A DNA stretch of 47,764 nucleotides. It comes from Nitrospirota bacterium (GTDB lineage Bacteria; Nitrospirota; Nitrospiria; Nitrospirales; Nitrospiraceae). Under the pieces are notes generated by a model. The model was given only the letters and a program-made list of their open reading frames with translations, was not told the DNA's origin and made no database searches. The stretch spans positions 1 to 47,764 of the forward strand of contig JAUXQT010000112.1 in assembly GCA_030682135.1 (NCBI GenBank), written 5' to 3'. The position numbers and the translations under genes were made by a program. Below are positions 35,185 to 43,946 of the stretch, piece by piece (within the stretch, counting starts at the first letter, position 1; every line of letters starts with the position of its first letter).

Positions 35185-35201
35185 GCCGCGGGACTCGCGG
35201 C
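35185..35201. terminator. Small GC hairpin between galE and the phosphoesterase
   Basis: GCCGCG-GGACT-CGCGGC, six pairs, between convergent genes. No T-run, so only a possible transcription end. Confidence 0.3.
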
Positions 35202-35226
35202 ATCAACAACACAGTCGTGAAGACGG

Positions 35227-36117
35227 TCATGGACGGGGCTGGAGTTTCCAGATCTTGGTGATGGGGGCTGCGTCGGCGCTTGCGCCGGAGTGGGACAGGC
35301 CGTAGAGGTCTTCGATCGTGCGTAAGACGTGGTGATGGGAGATCTTCTGGTCGTAGCGGCCGGCTTGTATCATGGGGCCGATGAAGAGGGTCACGATCCG
35401 ATTGTTCTCGGTCTTATTATCCTCGTCCCAAGTCACGATGAGCAGACTATTGTGCTGCTGCGCCCATTGGACATAGGCCTGTAGGTGTTCCTGGAGCCAA
35501 CGATCGCCGTTTTGAATCGCCTCGGGATTCTTTCCGTGATGCATGTCGTTGATCTGGTTCGAGACAACGATACTCACGGTTGGGAGCGTGGCGTAATCGG
35601 TGGGGAAACTCGTCATCGGTAGATTGACCGTTGCGGGAAGTCCATTGGTTGGGCTGTCTTGCCAATTGACCCAGGGATTATGTTTGCGTGCATAGAGCCC
35701 TATGCTGCAGATGAGCGAACCGGCTTCTGGCAGGTCTTCGGAATAGCCGACGAACGTTAGCCCCGCTGCCAACACCGCATGTCCGAGATTGGCGGTCGTG
35801 AAGATATGGGGGCAGGAGTTGTCGGTGATGCCTTGTGTCGATCCGGAAAACAGCGAGAGATAGTTCGGTTGGCTCGGGTAGGTGGCGCCAAAGGACTGTG
35901 TAAAGACGGCGCCCTGTGCTGCCAGTTCGTTGATATACGGCGCATCGGGCGAATCGATAATCTGGCTATAGGAGTGATTCTCTTCAATCACCAGCACGAT
36001 GTGATCTGGCCGTGGGAGATGAGGACCGCCGCTATTCAACGTTGAGGCAACAGAGAGGGCGCATGCACCCATCGCAAGCGGCAGAGCAATAGATCCGAGA
36101 ACACACTTCCAATACAT
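35227..36117 (-). CDS. Phosphoesterase family protein (phospholipase C/acid phosphatase type)
   Basis: 296 residues from the ATG at 36117; earlier in-frame starts exist (36147, 36198) and none has a clear ribosome-binding site. The N-terminus MYWKCVLGSIALPLAMGAC looks like a lipoprotein signal. Core motifs of the PF04185-type phosphoesterase fold: HIVLVIEENHSYSQI, PSQPNYLSLFSGST, TWDEDN, and the C-terminal IGPMIQ..HHHVLRTIEDLYGL. Metal-binding Asp/Asn/His residues are present. Such enzymes cut phospholipids or phosphate monoesters outside the cell. Substrate unproven. Convergent with galE. Confidence 0.85.
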   Translation of the reverse strand: MYWKCVLGSIALPLAMGACALSVASTLNSGGPHLPRPDHIVLVIEENHSYSQIIDSPDAPYINELAAQGAVFTQSFGATYPSQPNYLSLFSGSTQGITDNSCPHIFTTANLGHAVLAAGLTFVGYSEDLPEAGSLICSIGLYARKHNPWVNWQDSPTNGLPATVNLPMTSFPTDYATLPTVSIVVSNQINDMHHGKNPEAIQNGDRWLQEHLQAYVQWAQQHNSLLIVTWDEDNKTENNRIVTLFIGPMIQAGRYDQKISHHHVLRTIEDLYGLSHSGASADAAPITKIWKLQPRP

Positions 36118-36214
36118 AGGAGATATGTAACATTCCTTCACGTTCATTCGCCACCAGGAAGATGCGTTCGTTCGTGAACGTGCGGCCGGTGCCATCATGT
36201 GGTGACATGATGGT

Positions 36215-36529
36215 CTATTCTGGGCAATCGATGAGATAGCGTGGCATTGCGGGCGGGTCGGTGGCGATCTGTTGGGTGTGACAGGGTGGGATATCTTCCT
36301 TCAATCGCTTCAGCAGTCTGAGGATCTTCATGCTGGGAGGCACCTCGCAGATCCAGAGGTGGCCGCCGGACTCCAGCTCTTCCATGTGCCGTTGTACGCG
36401 AAAATCCGGATGCTCCATGAAATAGGCGGACAAAAATCCACCGATCGCTTGGACCACCCAGGGGTGTGCCGTCACATACCGGTAACTGACTCGTAGTTCG
36501 ACTACTTCTCCCGCAGTCTGTTCATCCAT
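36215..36529 (-). CDS. Small hypothetical protein
   Basis: 104 residues from ATG, with weak AAG upstream. No signal peptide or membrane segment. It contains FLSAYFMEHPDFRVQRHMEEL and HLWICEVPPSMKILRLLKRLKE; I do not recognise a family. About 100 bases upstream of the phosphoesterase gene and in the same direction, so they may share a message. One late His-Cys cluster (PPCHTQQI) is of unknown significance. Confidence 0.6.
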   Translation of the reverse strand: MDEQTAGEVVELRVSYRYVTAHPWVVQAIGGFLSAYFMEHPDFRVQRHMEELESGGHLWICEVPPSMKILRLLKRLKEDIPPCHTQQIATDPPAMPRYLIDCPE

Positions 36530-36693
36530 TCTTAAAGTATAGCGGGTTGGAACGGTAAAACCCTAGCGTTTCTTCAGCTGGCGAAGCCTATACTTGACCC
36601 ACCACGAGCCTGCATGTAGGGTCCCACGATGTGTTCATTGAGAACGCCGGATTGGCGGCATGAATCAGACAAGACACCATGATTGGATCAACG

Positions 36694-37932
36694 ATGAAAA
36701 TTGCCATTATTGGGGGTGGACCGGCTGGGCTCATGGCTGCGGAGGCGGCACGTGCTGCAGGGGCAGAGGTCGATCTCTATGACGCCATGGCGTCGGTCGG
36801 TCGTAAATTTCTTCTGGCTGGGAAAGGTGGCCTGAATCTCACGCATTCGGAGCCGTCTGAGAAATTTCTCTCACGTTATGGTGCGCGTCGAGCCCAGGTC
36901 GAGCCTTTGCTCGCGTCATTCGGGCCTGATGCGCTGCAGGCATGGGTTCGCGGTCTCGGTATTGAAACATTTGTGGGCTCATCGGGGCGGGTGTTCCCCA
37001 AGGATTTGAAAGCCGCGCCGCTGCTGCGTGCATGGCTTCGCCGCTTGCGGCAGGCTGGTGTCCGATTCCATATGCGCCATCGGTGGTCCGGCTGGGATGC
37101 ACAGGGGGCTCCATGTTTTGTTATGCCAGAGGGAAACCTCTCTGTTCAAGCCGATGCTGTGATATTCGCGCTCGGCGGCGGGAGTTGGCCGAAGCTTGGC
37201 TCTGATGCGGCGTGGGTACCGTTGCTGGCAGGACGAGGCCTTCAGATCACGCCGTTACAGCCAACGAACTGCGGATTTGACGTGGGCTGGAGCGAGCATT
37301 TTCGAGCGAAGTTCGCCGGACAGCCGGTCAAGTCGGTCGCGATTGTCCTGCGGAACGATGCCGGTGCCGAATCCTGGCATCCAGGCGAGTTCGTCATCAC
37401 GGAGACCGGTGTGGAGGGTGGCGTGATCTACTCAGTATCCGCCGCGCTGCGCGATGAGATTTTAGCGAAGGGCGTGGCCACGTTGCGCCTCGATCTGGCG
37501 CCCGATCGTGACGTACCGCGCCTGACACATGACTTATCCCGGCCGCGCGGCAAACGCACGATGGCGACGCATCTTCAGCGGCAAGCCCACATCGAAGGTG
37601 TGAAAGCCGGGTTGCTTCGTGAAGTGCTGTCGAAAGAAGATTTTGCCGATCCGGCTCGTCTGGCCGCCGCAATTAAATCGCTCCCGCTGCGACTGGTCTC
37701 CCCGCGTCCGCTAGAGGAAGCGATCAGCACGGCCGGTGGCGTGCCCTTCGAGGCACTCGATAAACGATTGATGGTCCGCAAGTTACCAGGGATTTTTTGC
37801 GCGGGAGAAATGCTGGATTGGGAGGCGCCGACCGGAGGGTATCTTTTGACTGCCTGTTTCGCCACGGGTCAGGCGGCTGGTGCCGGAGCTGCGGCATGGC
37901 TCAATAAGCGCGGGACGCCCGGGGTAGACTGA
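36694..37932 (+). CDS. BaiN/HI0933-type FAD-dependent oxidoreductase
   Basis: 412 residues from the ATG at 36694 (an upstream ATG at 36679 is possible). The dinucleotide-binding fold starts AIIGGGPAGLMAAEAAR, followed by the family mark GRKFLLAGKGGLNLTHSE. The C-terminal FAD motif is GIFCAGEMLDWEAPTGGYLL. The length matches the HI0933/TIGR03862 flavoprotein group, whose members include the bile-acid 7-dehydroxylation enzyme BaiN, but most have no known substrate. It has no gene close by on the same strand and is convergent with accA. Function beyond flavin redox is not clear. Confidence 0.88.
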   Translation: MKIAIIGGGPAGLMAAEAARAAGAEVDLYDAMASVGRKFLLAGKGGLNLTHSEPSEKFLSRYGARRAQVEPLLASFGPDALQAWVRGLGIETFVGSSGRVFPKDLKAAPLLRAWLRRLRQAGVRFHMRHRWSGWDAQGAPCFVMPEGNLSVQADAVIFALGGGSWPKLGSDAAWVPLLAGRGLQITPLQPTNCGFDVGWSEHFRAKFAGQPVKSVAIVLRNDAGAESWHPGEFVITETGVEGGVIYSVSAALRDEILAKGVATLRLDLAPDRDVPRLTHDLSRPRGKRTMATHLQRQAHIEGVKAGLLREVLSKEDFADPARLAAAIKSLPLRLVSPRPLEEAISTAGGVPFEALDKRLMVRKLPGIFCAGEMLDWEAPTGGYLLTACFATGQAAGAGAAAWLNKRGTPGVD

Positions 37933-37974
37933 AGGGGGTAAGACCGAAGTACTCGGAGTTCCGACCTTCAGTCT
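37926..37974. terminator. Bidirectional hairpin between convergent genes
   Basis: AGACTGAAGG (37926-37935) pairs with CCTTCAGTCT (37965-37974), with an inner CCGAAGTACTCGG. It overlaps the flavoprotein stop region and faces accA. A T-run is lacking. Confidence 0.5.
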
Positions 37975-38004
37975 TCCGGTCGTGTCCCGCACGTCCCGCT
38001 TGGT

Positions 38005-38973
38005 TTACTGGGGTGTAGCGACCAGCCCGCTGACGGCTCCGATGGAGCGGTACTTCTGATCTCGTTGATTCAATAATTCAGGGATGGAGAGTTCGGAAAG
38101 TTGGGTGAGTTGGTTCGTGAGCGATTTGGCGACTCGTTCGGTGATGGCGCCGGGGTCGCGATGGGCGCCACCGAGCGGTTCAGGAATCACTTCATCGACA
38201 ATGTGCAGATCGACGAGGTCTTTCGCTGTCATCTTCAGCGCAGAGGCCGCATCGGGAATTTTCGCCGGATCATCCCAGAGAATGGCGGCGCAGCCTTCCG
38301 GTGAAATCACCGAATAGACACCATGCTCCAGCATGAGGACGCGGTCTGAAACGCCCAAGGCGAGTGCGCCGCCGCTGCCGCCTTCACCGATGACGACGGA
38401 GACAATTGGGACGGAGAGCCTGGACATCACATAAATATTGCGGGCAATGGCTTCTGCCTGGCCTCGTTCTTCCGCGCCGATGCCGGGATAGGCGCCTGGT
38501 GTGTCGATAAAGGTGACGATCGGACGCCCGAACTTCTCCGCCATTCGCATGAGGCGCAGGGCCTTTCGATAGCCTTCCGGGTTCGGCATGCCAAAGTTAC
38601 GCTGCATCCGTTCTTTCAGGGTCTTCCCTTTTTGATGGCCGATGACCATGATCGACCGGTCGTTGAATCGGGCAAAGCCTCCGACGATGGCGCGATCGTC
38701 GCCAAACGAGCGGTCCCCATGGAATTCAAGGAAATCTCTGAAGAGCGCACCAATGTAATCGAGGGTGCTGGGCCGTTGAGGATGCCGGGCGAGTTGTGTG
38801 CGCTGCCAGGGTGTCAGCTTGTTATAGAGGTCATGTTCGACCTGGGCCAGTTTCATCCGCAGCTTGCGGATCTCATCCTGGGGGTTCGACTTGCCGAGCG
38901 GAGCAGCCGCGAGTTTTTCGATCTTTTCTTCGATCTCGCGAATCGGCTTTTCAAACTCGAGATAGTCGCGCAT
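38005..38973 (-). CDS. accA: Acetyl-CoA carboxylase carboxyltransferase alpha subunit
   Basis: 322 residues, the usual AccA length. Starts with the helical MRDYLEFEKPIREIEEKI; carboxyltransferase core features FGDDRAIVGG, GHQKGK, NFGMPNPEGYRKALRLM, DTPGAYPGIGAEERGQ, and GEGGSGGALALG are all present. With AccD it transfers carboxyl from biotin to acetyl-CoA, the first step of fatty acid synthesis. It lies directly downstream of dnaE (39038-), a conserved bacterial order, and may be co-transcribed. No defects seen. Confidence 0.97.
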   Translation of the reverse strand: MRDYLEFEKPIREIEEKIEKLAAAPLGKSNPQDEIRKLRMKLAQVEHDLYNKLTPWQRTQLARHPQRPSTLDYIGALFRDFLEFHGDRSFGDDRAIVGGFARFNDRSIMVIGHQKGKTLKERMQRNFGMPNPEGYRKALRLMRMAEKFGRPIVTFIDTPGAYPGIGAEERGQAEAIARNIYVMSRLSVPIVSVVIGEGGSGGALALGVSDRVLMLEHGVYSVISPEGCAAILWDDPAKIPDAASALKMTAKDLVDLHIVDEVIPEPLGGAHRDPGAITERVAKSLTNQLTQLSELSIPELLNQRDQKYRSIGAVSGLVATPQ

Positions 38974-39037
38974 GGGGCGTGGGGGTCTCTAGGTGGTACT
39001 CATGGAGCTGGTTCAGCCCCATCCCGAAAACTACGCA

Positions 39038-42000
39038 CTACGATAACAGAAAAATGGCTCCTTTGCCTAGCACTTCTTCAACATCTGCCACAAACCGTTC
39101 ACTGGGGGTGATCGTCAGGTTCGGGAGGGGAGCGGTCACGGCTTCCTGCGATGCATCCATCCGTAACGTCAGCGAAATAGTCGTGTTGCCAGGGTGACGT
39201 TGAAAGACCTCGCGGAGGCGCGGTAACTGTTCCGTCACGTCCGGGTGATCGATCAGCCGAATATGGACACGTTTGATTGCCTGCGCTTGAACCTCGGCGA
39301 GCGGTTCGATCTTGCTCCCTCGAATCTTCGTGCCTTTATCCCCCCGATCCACCGTGCCCGTGATGCGTACCAGCCGTTCCACGACGATGAGCTCGGAGGC
39401 GTTCTTGTAGAGATCAGGAAAGATGATGATTTCTACCACACCCAGGAGGTCTTCCAGGGTGAGGTAGGCCATCTTGTCGCCCTTTTTGGTCAGCATGCTT
39501 TTGACGGTCGTAATGATGCCGCAGAGCTTGACCTCTCGCCCGTCCGACGACTCCGGCAGGCTGATGGTCGTGGCGGTCGAGAGCGCTTTCATGGTGGCTT
39601 CATACCGAGCCAGTGGATGAGACGAGATATAGAAACCGGTCAGTTCCCGTTCATGTTTCAGCCGCTCGTTTTGGTCCCATTCTGGAATGTTGGGCAGCGG
39701 CGGCGCGGCCAACTGCTCGGACGAATCCTGTCCACCCAGCTCATCGCCGAAAATATTCGTCTGTCCCAGATCCCGTTCGCGCTGCGCGGCGGCTCCGTCT
39801 TCGACGGCCTGATCCAGGACTGCGGCCAGTTGAGAGCGTTTCGCGCCGGTCGAATCGAACGCGCCGGTCTTGATCAGCCCTTCGAGCATGCGCTTGTTCA
39901 CTTTGTGGAGGTCGACACGGCGGCAGAACTCAAAGAAAGACTTGAAGGGGCCGGTTTGATTTCGAATCTCAATGATCGATTCGACGGCGCCTTCGCCGAC
40001 ATTCTTGATGGCCGCCAGGCCGAACCGGATGGCCTGCTCCACCACGGTAAAATTTTTATGGCTTTGGTTGACGTCCGGAGGCAAGACTTTGATGTTGAGG
40101 TCTCGACATTCCGTGAAGTAGCCCACGATCTTGTCGGCGTTCCCCATGTCGGTCGTCATCAGGGCGGCCATGAACTCGGTCGGGTAATGGGCTTTGAGAT
40201 AGCCGGTCTGATAACACACGACGGCATAGGCTGCCGCATGCGACTTGTTGAACCCGTAGCCCGCAAACTTCTGGATCAGTTCGTAGAGTTTCTCCGCCTT
40301 CTTGTCAGGAATTTTGTTCGTCTTGGCGCCGGCGAGGAACTGCGCGCGCAACTTCTCCATCTCCTCCGGCTTCTTTTTTCCCATCGCGCGCCGGAGAATG
40401 TCGGCTTGGCCAAGCGAGAAGCCTGCCACCTTGTTGGCGATCGCCATCACCTGCTCCTGATAGACGATGACCCCGTAGGTGTCCTTCAGGATCGGTTCGA
40501 GCTCAGGCGTTTCGTAGGCGATGGGGATCTTGCCCTGTTTTCGTTTGATGAAGTCGGGGATCAGATCCATCGGGCCAGGGCGGTAGAGCGCGATAATAGC
40601 GATGATGTCCTCGAACCGGTCTGGTTTCAGGCCGGTCAGGAGGTCGCGCATGCCCGAACTTTCTAACTGGAAGAGGCCGATGGTTTTGCCGGAGGAGAGA
40701 AGGGCAAAGGTCTTGGGGTCGTCGAACGGCACCTGCTCCATGACCAACGGAGGAGCGCCTGGACGTCCCGCATTGATTAGATCCTCGGCACGCTTGATCA
40801 TGGTGAGGGTTTTGAGACCCAGGAAGTCGAACTTCACGAGCCCGATCTTTTCGACGTCGCCCATCGAATATTGGGTAACGACTTCGTCGTTCGAGCCTTT
40901 GTAGAGCGGCACATGGTCCGTAAGCGGTCCTTCGGAAATCACCACGCCGGCTGCGTGGGTCGAGGCATGGCGGGCCAGCCCTTCGAGAGAGCGGGCGATG
41001 CCCATCAGTTCGTTGACTCGCGGATCGGTGTTGACGAGATCGAGGAGTTTCGGTTCTTGTTCGAGTGCCTGCTGGAGCGTAATGTTGAGCTGGTTCGGCA
41101 CGAGCTTGGCTACGCGATCGACTTCGGCATAGGGGATTTCGAGCACGCGGCCCACATCGCGGATCGCGGCTTTCGCTCCGAGTGTTCCGAACGTAATGAT
41201 CTGGGCCACATGGTCCTTGCCGTATTTATCGACCACGTAGTTGATCACCTCGTTACGGCGATCCATACAGAAGTCCATGTCGATATCGGGGAGGGACACA
41301 CGTTCTGGATTCAGAAACCGCTCGAACAGGAGTGTGTAGACGAGGGGATCGAGATCCGTGATCCGCAACGCATAGGCGACGAGACTTCCGGCGGCAGAGC
41401 CTCGGCCCGGACCGACTGGAATATGGCGCGAGCGGGCAAACTTGATGATGTCCCACACGATCAGGAAATAACCGGCGAACCCCATCGAGCAGATGATGGT
41501 GATTTCCTCACGCAGACGCAGCTCATAGGCAGCCGGCAGGATCTGGCTGGGCCGTTCTTTCAGTCTCGCTGCGAGTCCGGCCTGCGCCAGACTTTCCAGA
41601 TAGGTTTCTCGCGTGAAGCCTTCCGGAACTTTGTATTGCGGAAGATAGGTCTTGTTCAGCGTCAGTTGGAGATCACAGTTGTCCGCAATCCGGCAGGTAT
41701 TATTGACGGCTTCGGGGAACTCGATAAAGGCGGCCGTGACCTCGTCCGTCGATTTCACATAGAGCTGATCCGTATCAAACTTCATGCGATTCGGGTCGCT
41801 GATGGTCTTGCCGGTTTGCAGGCAGAGCATCAGCTCGTGCGGGCGGAAGTCTTCCTTCTTCAGATAGTGGCAGTCGTTGGTTCCGACCAGGGGGATATCC
41901 ATCTTCTTGGACATCTCCAGCAGACCACTATTGGCGACTCGTTGGTGGTCCAGCCCGTTCGCCTGTACTTCCAGGTAGAAGTGTTCCTTCCCGAATATTT

Positions 42001-42499
42001 CCTGAAACTCGCCTGCTACAGCCATGGCCCCAGCCATATCTTTTTGACCGATAAGATAGGGGATCTCGCCGCTTAAGCAGCCGGATAGGGCAATGAGCCC
42101 TTCATGGTGCTCTTTCAGAATTTCCTTATCCATCCGAGGTTTGTAGTAGAACCCTTCAAGGTATGCCTTACTGACGAGCTTGATCAGATTCTGATAGCCG
42201 GTCAGGTTTCGAGCCAGGAGGATCAGGTGATAGTAATCGTTATGAGCCAGGCCGCTGTCTTTGGCAGCCAAACGACTGCCAGGCGCCATATAGGCTTCGC
42301 AACCGATGATGGGTTTGATGCCGGCTTCTTTGGCCTTACGGTAGAACTCGATGGCGCCGAACATGTTGCCATGGTCGGTCATGGCCACGGCGGGCTGATT
42401 GAACGATTTGATCTGCTGGACGAGCGGCTCGATTTGATTCGCGCCGTCCAGGAGACTGAACTGGGTATGGAGATGGAGGTGAACGAATTGCGATGCCAC
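39038..42499 (-). CDS. dnaE: DNA polymerase III alpha subunit
   Basis: 1,153 residues if it starts at the GTG at 42499, where the protein begins ASQFVHLHLHTQFSLLDG, the normal DnaE start; a TTG at 42535 would add 12 residues. The PHP domain (HLHTQFSLLDG, MTDHGNM) leads. The polymerase palm has PDIDMDFCMDRR with the catalytic aspartates, and GRGSAAGSLVAYAL and RRAMGKKKPEEM are conserved fingers blocks. The helix-hairpin-helix and OB domains follow. It is the main replicative polymerase. accA lies 64 bases downstream. No -10/-35 is obvious; repeats A and B lie upstream. Confidence 0.96.
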   Translation of the reverse strand: MASQFVHLHLHTQFSLLDGANQIEPLVQQIKSFNQPAVAMTDHGNMFGAIEFYRKAKEAGIKPIIGCEAYMAPGSRLAAKDSGLAHNDYYHLILLARNLTGYQNLIKLVSKAYLEGFYYKPRMDKEILKEHHEGLIALSGCLSGEIPYLIGQKDMAGAMAVAGEFQEIFGKEHFYLEVQANGLDHQRVANSGLLEMSKKMDIPLVGTNDCHYLKKEDFRPHELMLCLQTGKTISDPNRMKFDTDQLYVKSTDEVTAAFIEFPEAVNNTCRIADNCDLQLTLNKTYLPQYKVPEGFTRETYLESLAQAGLAARLKERPSQILPAAYELRLREEITIICSMGFAGYFLIVWDIIKFARSRHIPVGPGRGSAAGSLVAYALRITDLDPLVYTLLFERFLNPERVSLPDIDMDFCMDRRNEVINYVVDKYGKDHVAQIITFGTLGAKAAIRDVGRVLEIPYAEVDRVAKLVPNQLNITLQQALEQEPKLLDLVNTDPRVNELMGIARSLEGLARHASTHAAGVVISEGPLTDHVPLYKGSNDEVVTQYSMGDVEKIGLVKFDFLGLKTLTMIKRAEDLINAGRPGAPPLVMEQVPFDDPKTFALLSSGKTIGLFQLESSGMRDLLTGLKPDRFEDIIAIIALYRPGPMDLIPDFIKRKQGKIPIAYETPELEPILKDTYGVIVYQEQVMAIANKVAGFSLGQADILRRAMGKKKPEEMEKLRAQFLAGAKTNKIPDKKAEKLYELIQKFAGYGFNKSHAAAYAVVCYQTGYLKAHYPTEFMAALMTTDMGNADKIVGYFTECRDLNIKVLPPDVNQSHKNFTVVEQAIRFGLAAIKNVGEGAVESIIEIRNQTGPFKSFFEFCRRVDLHKVNKRMLEGLIKTGAFDSTGAKRSQLAAVLDQAVEDGAAAQRERDLGQTNIFGDELGGQDSSEQLAAPPLPNIPEWDQNERLKHERELTGFYISSHPLARYEATMKALSTATTISLPESSDGREVKLCGIITTVKSMLTKKGDKMAYLTLEDLLGVVEIIIFPDLYKNASELIVVERLVRITGTVDRGDKGTKIRGSKIEPLAEVQAQAIKRVHIRLIDHPDVTEQLPRLREVFQRHPGNTTISLTLRMDASQEAVTAPLPNLTITPSERFVADVEEVLGKGAIFLLS

Positions 42500-42551
42500 G
42501 AACGGATTGTAGGGAAGGCGGAGAGGTGAAGTCAAACAAGCGGAGCGGGGA

Positions 42552-42637
42552 GTGGCCAGGTGCCCTTCTTGCTCGCGGAACGCGCACGATCAGAATGTGC
42601 TCGTCCGACGCGCGCAGTGAAGGGCAACCTTGGCCAC
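42552..42637. repeat. Palindromic repeat A, copy 3
   Basis: GTGGCCAGGTGCCCTTC and GAAGGGCAACCTTGGCCAC are near-perfect outer arms; inner arms AACGCGCACGATC...GAATGTGCTCG. Upstream of dnaE. Confidence 0.75.
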
Positions 42638-42701
42638 GCCCCTAAAGAGAGGGGTAAGAATCGGAAGATTTGAGTGGAAGAACAGGGGAGGGCGAGGTCA
42701 T

Positions 42702-42840
42702 TGGGGGTGGTCTCTGTGCTCGCGCAACGCGCGGCCACCAGCGTCGTTCGTCTCTCGTGAAGTGTGAATCGTCCGATTCCGAAACGAGATACGCTTCACG
42801 AGGCCCGTTTCACGAGACTCAGGAGACGCGCGCAGTGGGA
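42702..42840. repeat. Palindromic repeat B, copy 6, interrupted
   Basis: GGTGGTCTCTGTGCTCGCGC plus AACGCGCGGCC form the left arm; the right arm (GACGCGCGCAGTGGGAG) is about 60 bases farther on than in other copies, with CGTTCGTCTCTCGTGAAG inserted. Confidence 0.6.
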
Positions 42841-42974
42841 GAGCGAACAGCCCACTCACCTGTGGGCTGGTAATCAATCAGGCTATTCTACTGTGACGAG
42901 GAGGGTGGATCGTTCTCCACGTTCGTAGGCAATTCTGCAAGGGGAGAAGGCACAGGGGACGACGCTCGCAACGC

Positions 42975-43167
42975 TGCGTGAGGATCGGGAGGAACTGGCG
43001 GCACTCAAGCGCGAGGGTCTGTTGTTGCTTCAGAAGCGGGGGGGCGTGTTCTGGCATTCGTTTCGAGGAGTCCCTTCGAGTATATCGAGCCGTTCTATAA
43101 TCAGAAGCGTCATTATTCCACCCTTGGCTACTATTTCCCGGTCGAGTGTGAGGTAGGGCGGCTGTGA
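42975..43167 (+). mobile_element. Internally deleted IS3-family transposase remnant
   Basis: A frame reads TLREDREELAALKRE, like the end of OrfA of IS3 elements (leucine-rich, just before the usual ERDILKKAAAFF). A second frame from 43075 reads FEYIEPFYNQKRH, then YSTLGYYFPVECE, the last 30 residues of OrfB, ending in TGA at 43165-43167. Nearly all of the catalytic DDE part between them is gone. Inactive. Confidence 0.7.
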
Positions 43168-43377
43168 CTTAACTAGATGTCCAGGGAATTGGGCGAATGT
43201 TATCGTCGCGCGGTAGGCCATGCTGTCTCCACTCGATTAAAAGGCTTCTCGGCGTGAGATATTCTCAAGTGATTGATTACATTGAAATAAATTTTCTTCT
43301 TCCTTGTGAATGTTCATGATATGATCTGCGGGCTGCTTTCTTGGACGCCATGGCTCTCCCCTGGTGTAAAGAAAGTC
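43168..43377. other. Region with a possible promoter
   Basis: TATGAT at 43319-43324 could be a -10 box with TTCTTC 17 bases before it, upstream of the terminator at 43378. No coding frame of note. Confidence 0.25.
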
Positions 43378-43414
43378 GGGGAGGTGATGTGGCCATCACC
43401 TCCCCATTTTTTTT
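43378..43414 (+). terminator. Strong Rho-independent terminator without a clear gene
   Basis: GGGGAGGTGAT GTGGCC ATCACCTCCCC followed by A and eight T's. A perfect 11-pair stem. It points along the plus strand, but no protein gene is visible upstream except the IS3 remnant, so it may end a small RNA of 60-90 bases. Confidence 0.85.
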
Positions 43415-43771
43415 GCTTCTTGCCTGTTCGGTCGGTGATTCCTGTCCACCAACATCACTTCTCCTCCCTATCAGACTTCTTCTTTCAGGTTTCCTTGTGA
43501 CGGTTGAGTCGATATCGCCGTTTCTAATTCAGCATTCGGATGGTGACGGGATGACCTCATCGTGACGATTCCATCATGGATGAAGTGAACCAATCCGGTT
43601 GAATCCTGACATGCTCGTCCATCCCAATCCGATATCGGGCAGGTCATGGCGATGTGACGTAGCGATACCCGGGTAATCGAGGGGGCGAAAATTTCTGCTG
43701 GGGAATGTTTCGTTGAGAGAGTTGCCGGTGAGCGGCGGTTTGGATCTGAGGAATATCGAGAGAGCAAGAAG
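43415..43771. other. 357-bp gap, nothing recognised
   Basis: No gene, repeat or structured RNA that I can support. Confidence 0.4.
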
Positions 43772-43801
43772 TGAGGAGGCGACGTGGCCGCCGCCCCCTC
43801 A
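43772..43801 (-). terminator. Hairpin after the lysine-rich peptide gene
   Basis: TGAGGAGGCG...CCGCCCCCTCA folds with a loop holding GTGGCC, the same loop as the terminator at 43378. It follows the peptide stop (43807) by five bases on the minus strand. No T-run. Confidence 0.5.
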
Positions 43802-43806
43802 TAAAA

Positions 43807-43869
43807 CTACTTCTTCTTCTTTGCCGCCTTCTTGACGGGCTTCTTTGCTGCTGCTTTCTTCGTCGCCAT
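43807..43869 (-). CDS. 20-residue Lys/Ala-rich peptide, histone H1-like
   Basis: ATG at 43869 (minus strand) to TAG at 43807-43809: MATKKAAAKKPVKKAAKKKK, 20 residues with ten lysines. GGGTGGAG lies six bases upstream as a ribosome-binding site, and the promoter-like boxes and a hairpin bracket the gene. Repeated KKAA/KKP units are like histone H1 C-terminal tails and like bacterial nucleoid proteins of the Hc1 kind, so it may bind DNA or RNA, but this is inference. No partner gene is present. It is too short for usual gene callers and could be missed in other genomes. Confidence 0.7.
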   Translation of the reverse strand: MATKKAAAKKPVKKAAKKKK

Positions 43870-43917
43870 GTGATCTCCACCCCCCTTCGATGTAAAAGTG
43901 TTGAACAGTGTGTGAGA

Positions 43918-43946
43918 GGTATATCAGAGTTTGATCACGGAGTAAA
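43918..43946 (-). promoter_or_regulatory. Candidate promoter of the lysine-rich peptide gene
   Basis: On the minus strand TTTACT (-35), a 17-base spacer and TATACC (-10). Each hexamer matches four of six sigma-70 consensus bases. Transcription would begin about 40-45 bases upstream of the ATG. Confidence 0.4.

Noticed and set aside
39245-42076. Long plus-strand open frames opposite dnaE
   Set aside because: They are the antisense of a well-conserved gene, with low-complexity composition and no ribosome-binding site.
7629-42840. Repeats as a CRISPR array
   Set aside because: They are dispersed single palindromes without regular spacers or cas genes.
43644-43880. Arg-rich minus-strand frame over the lysine-rich peptide
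   Set aside because: It is another frame of the same repetitive AAG-rich DNA; the peptide frame has the ribosome-binding site and fits better.
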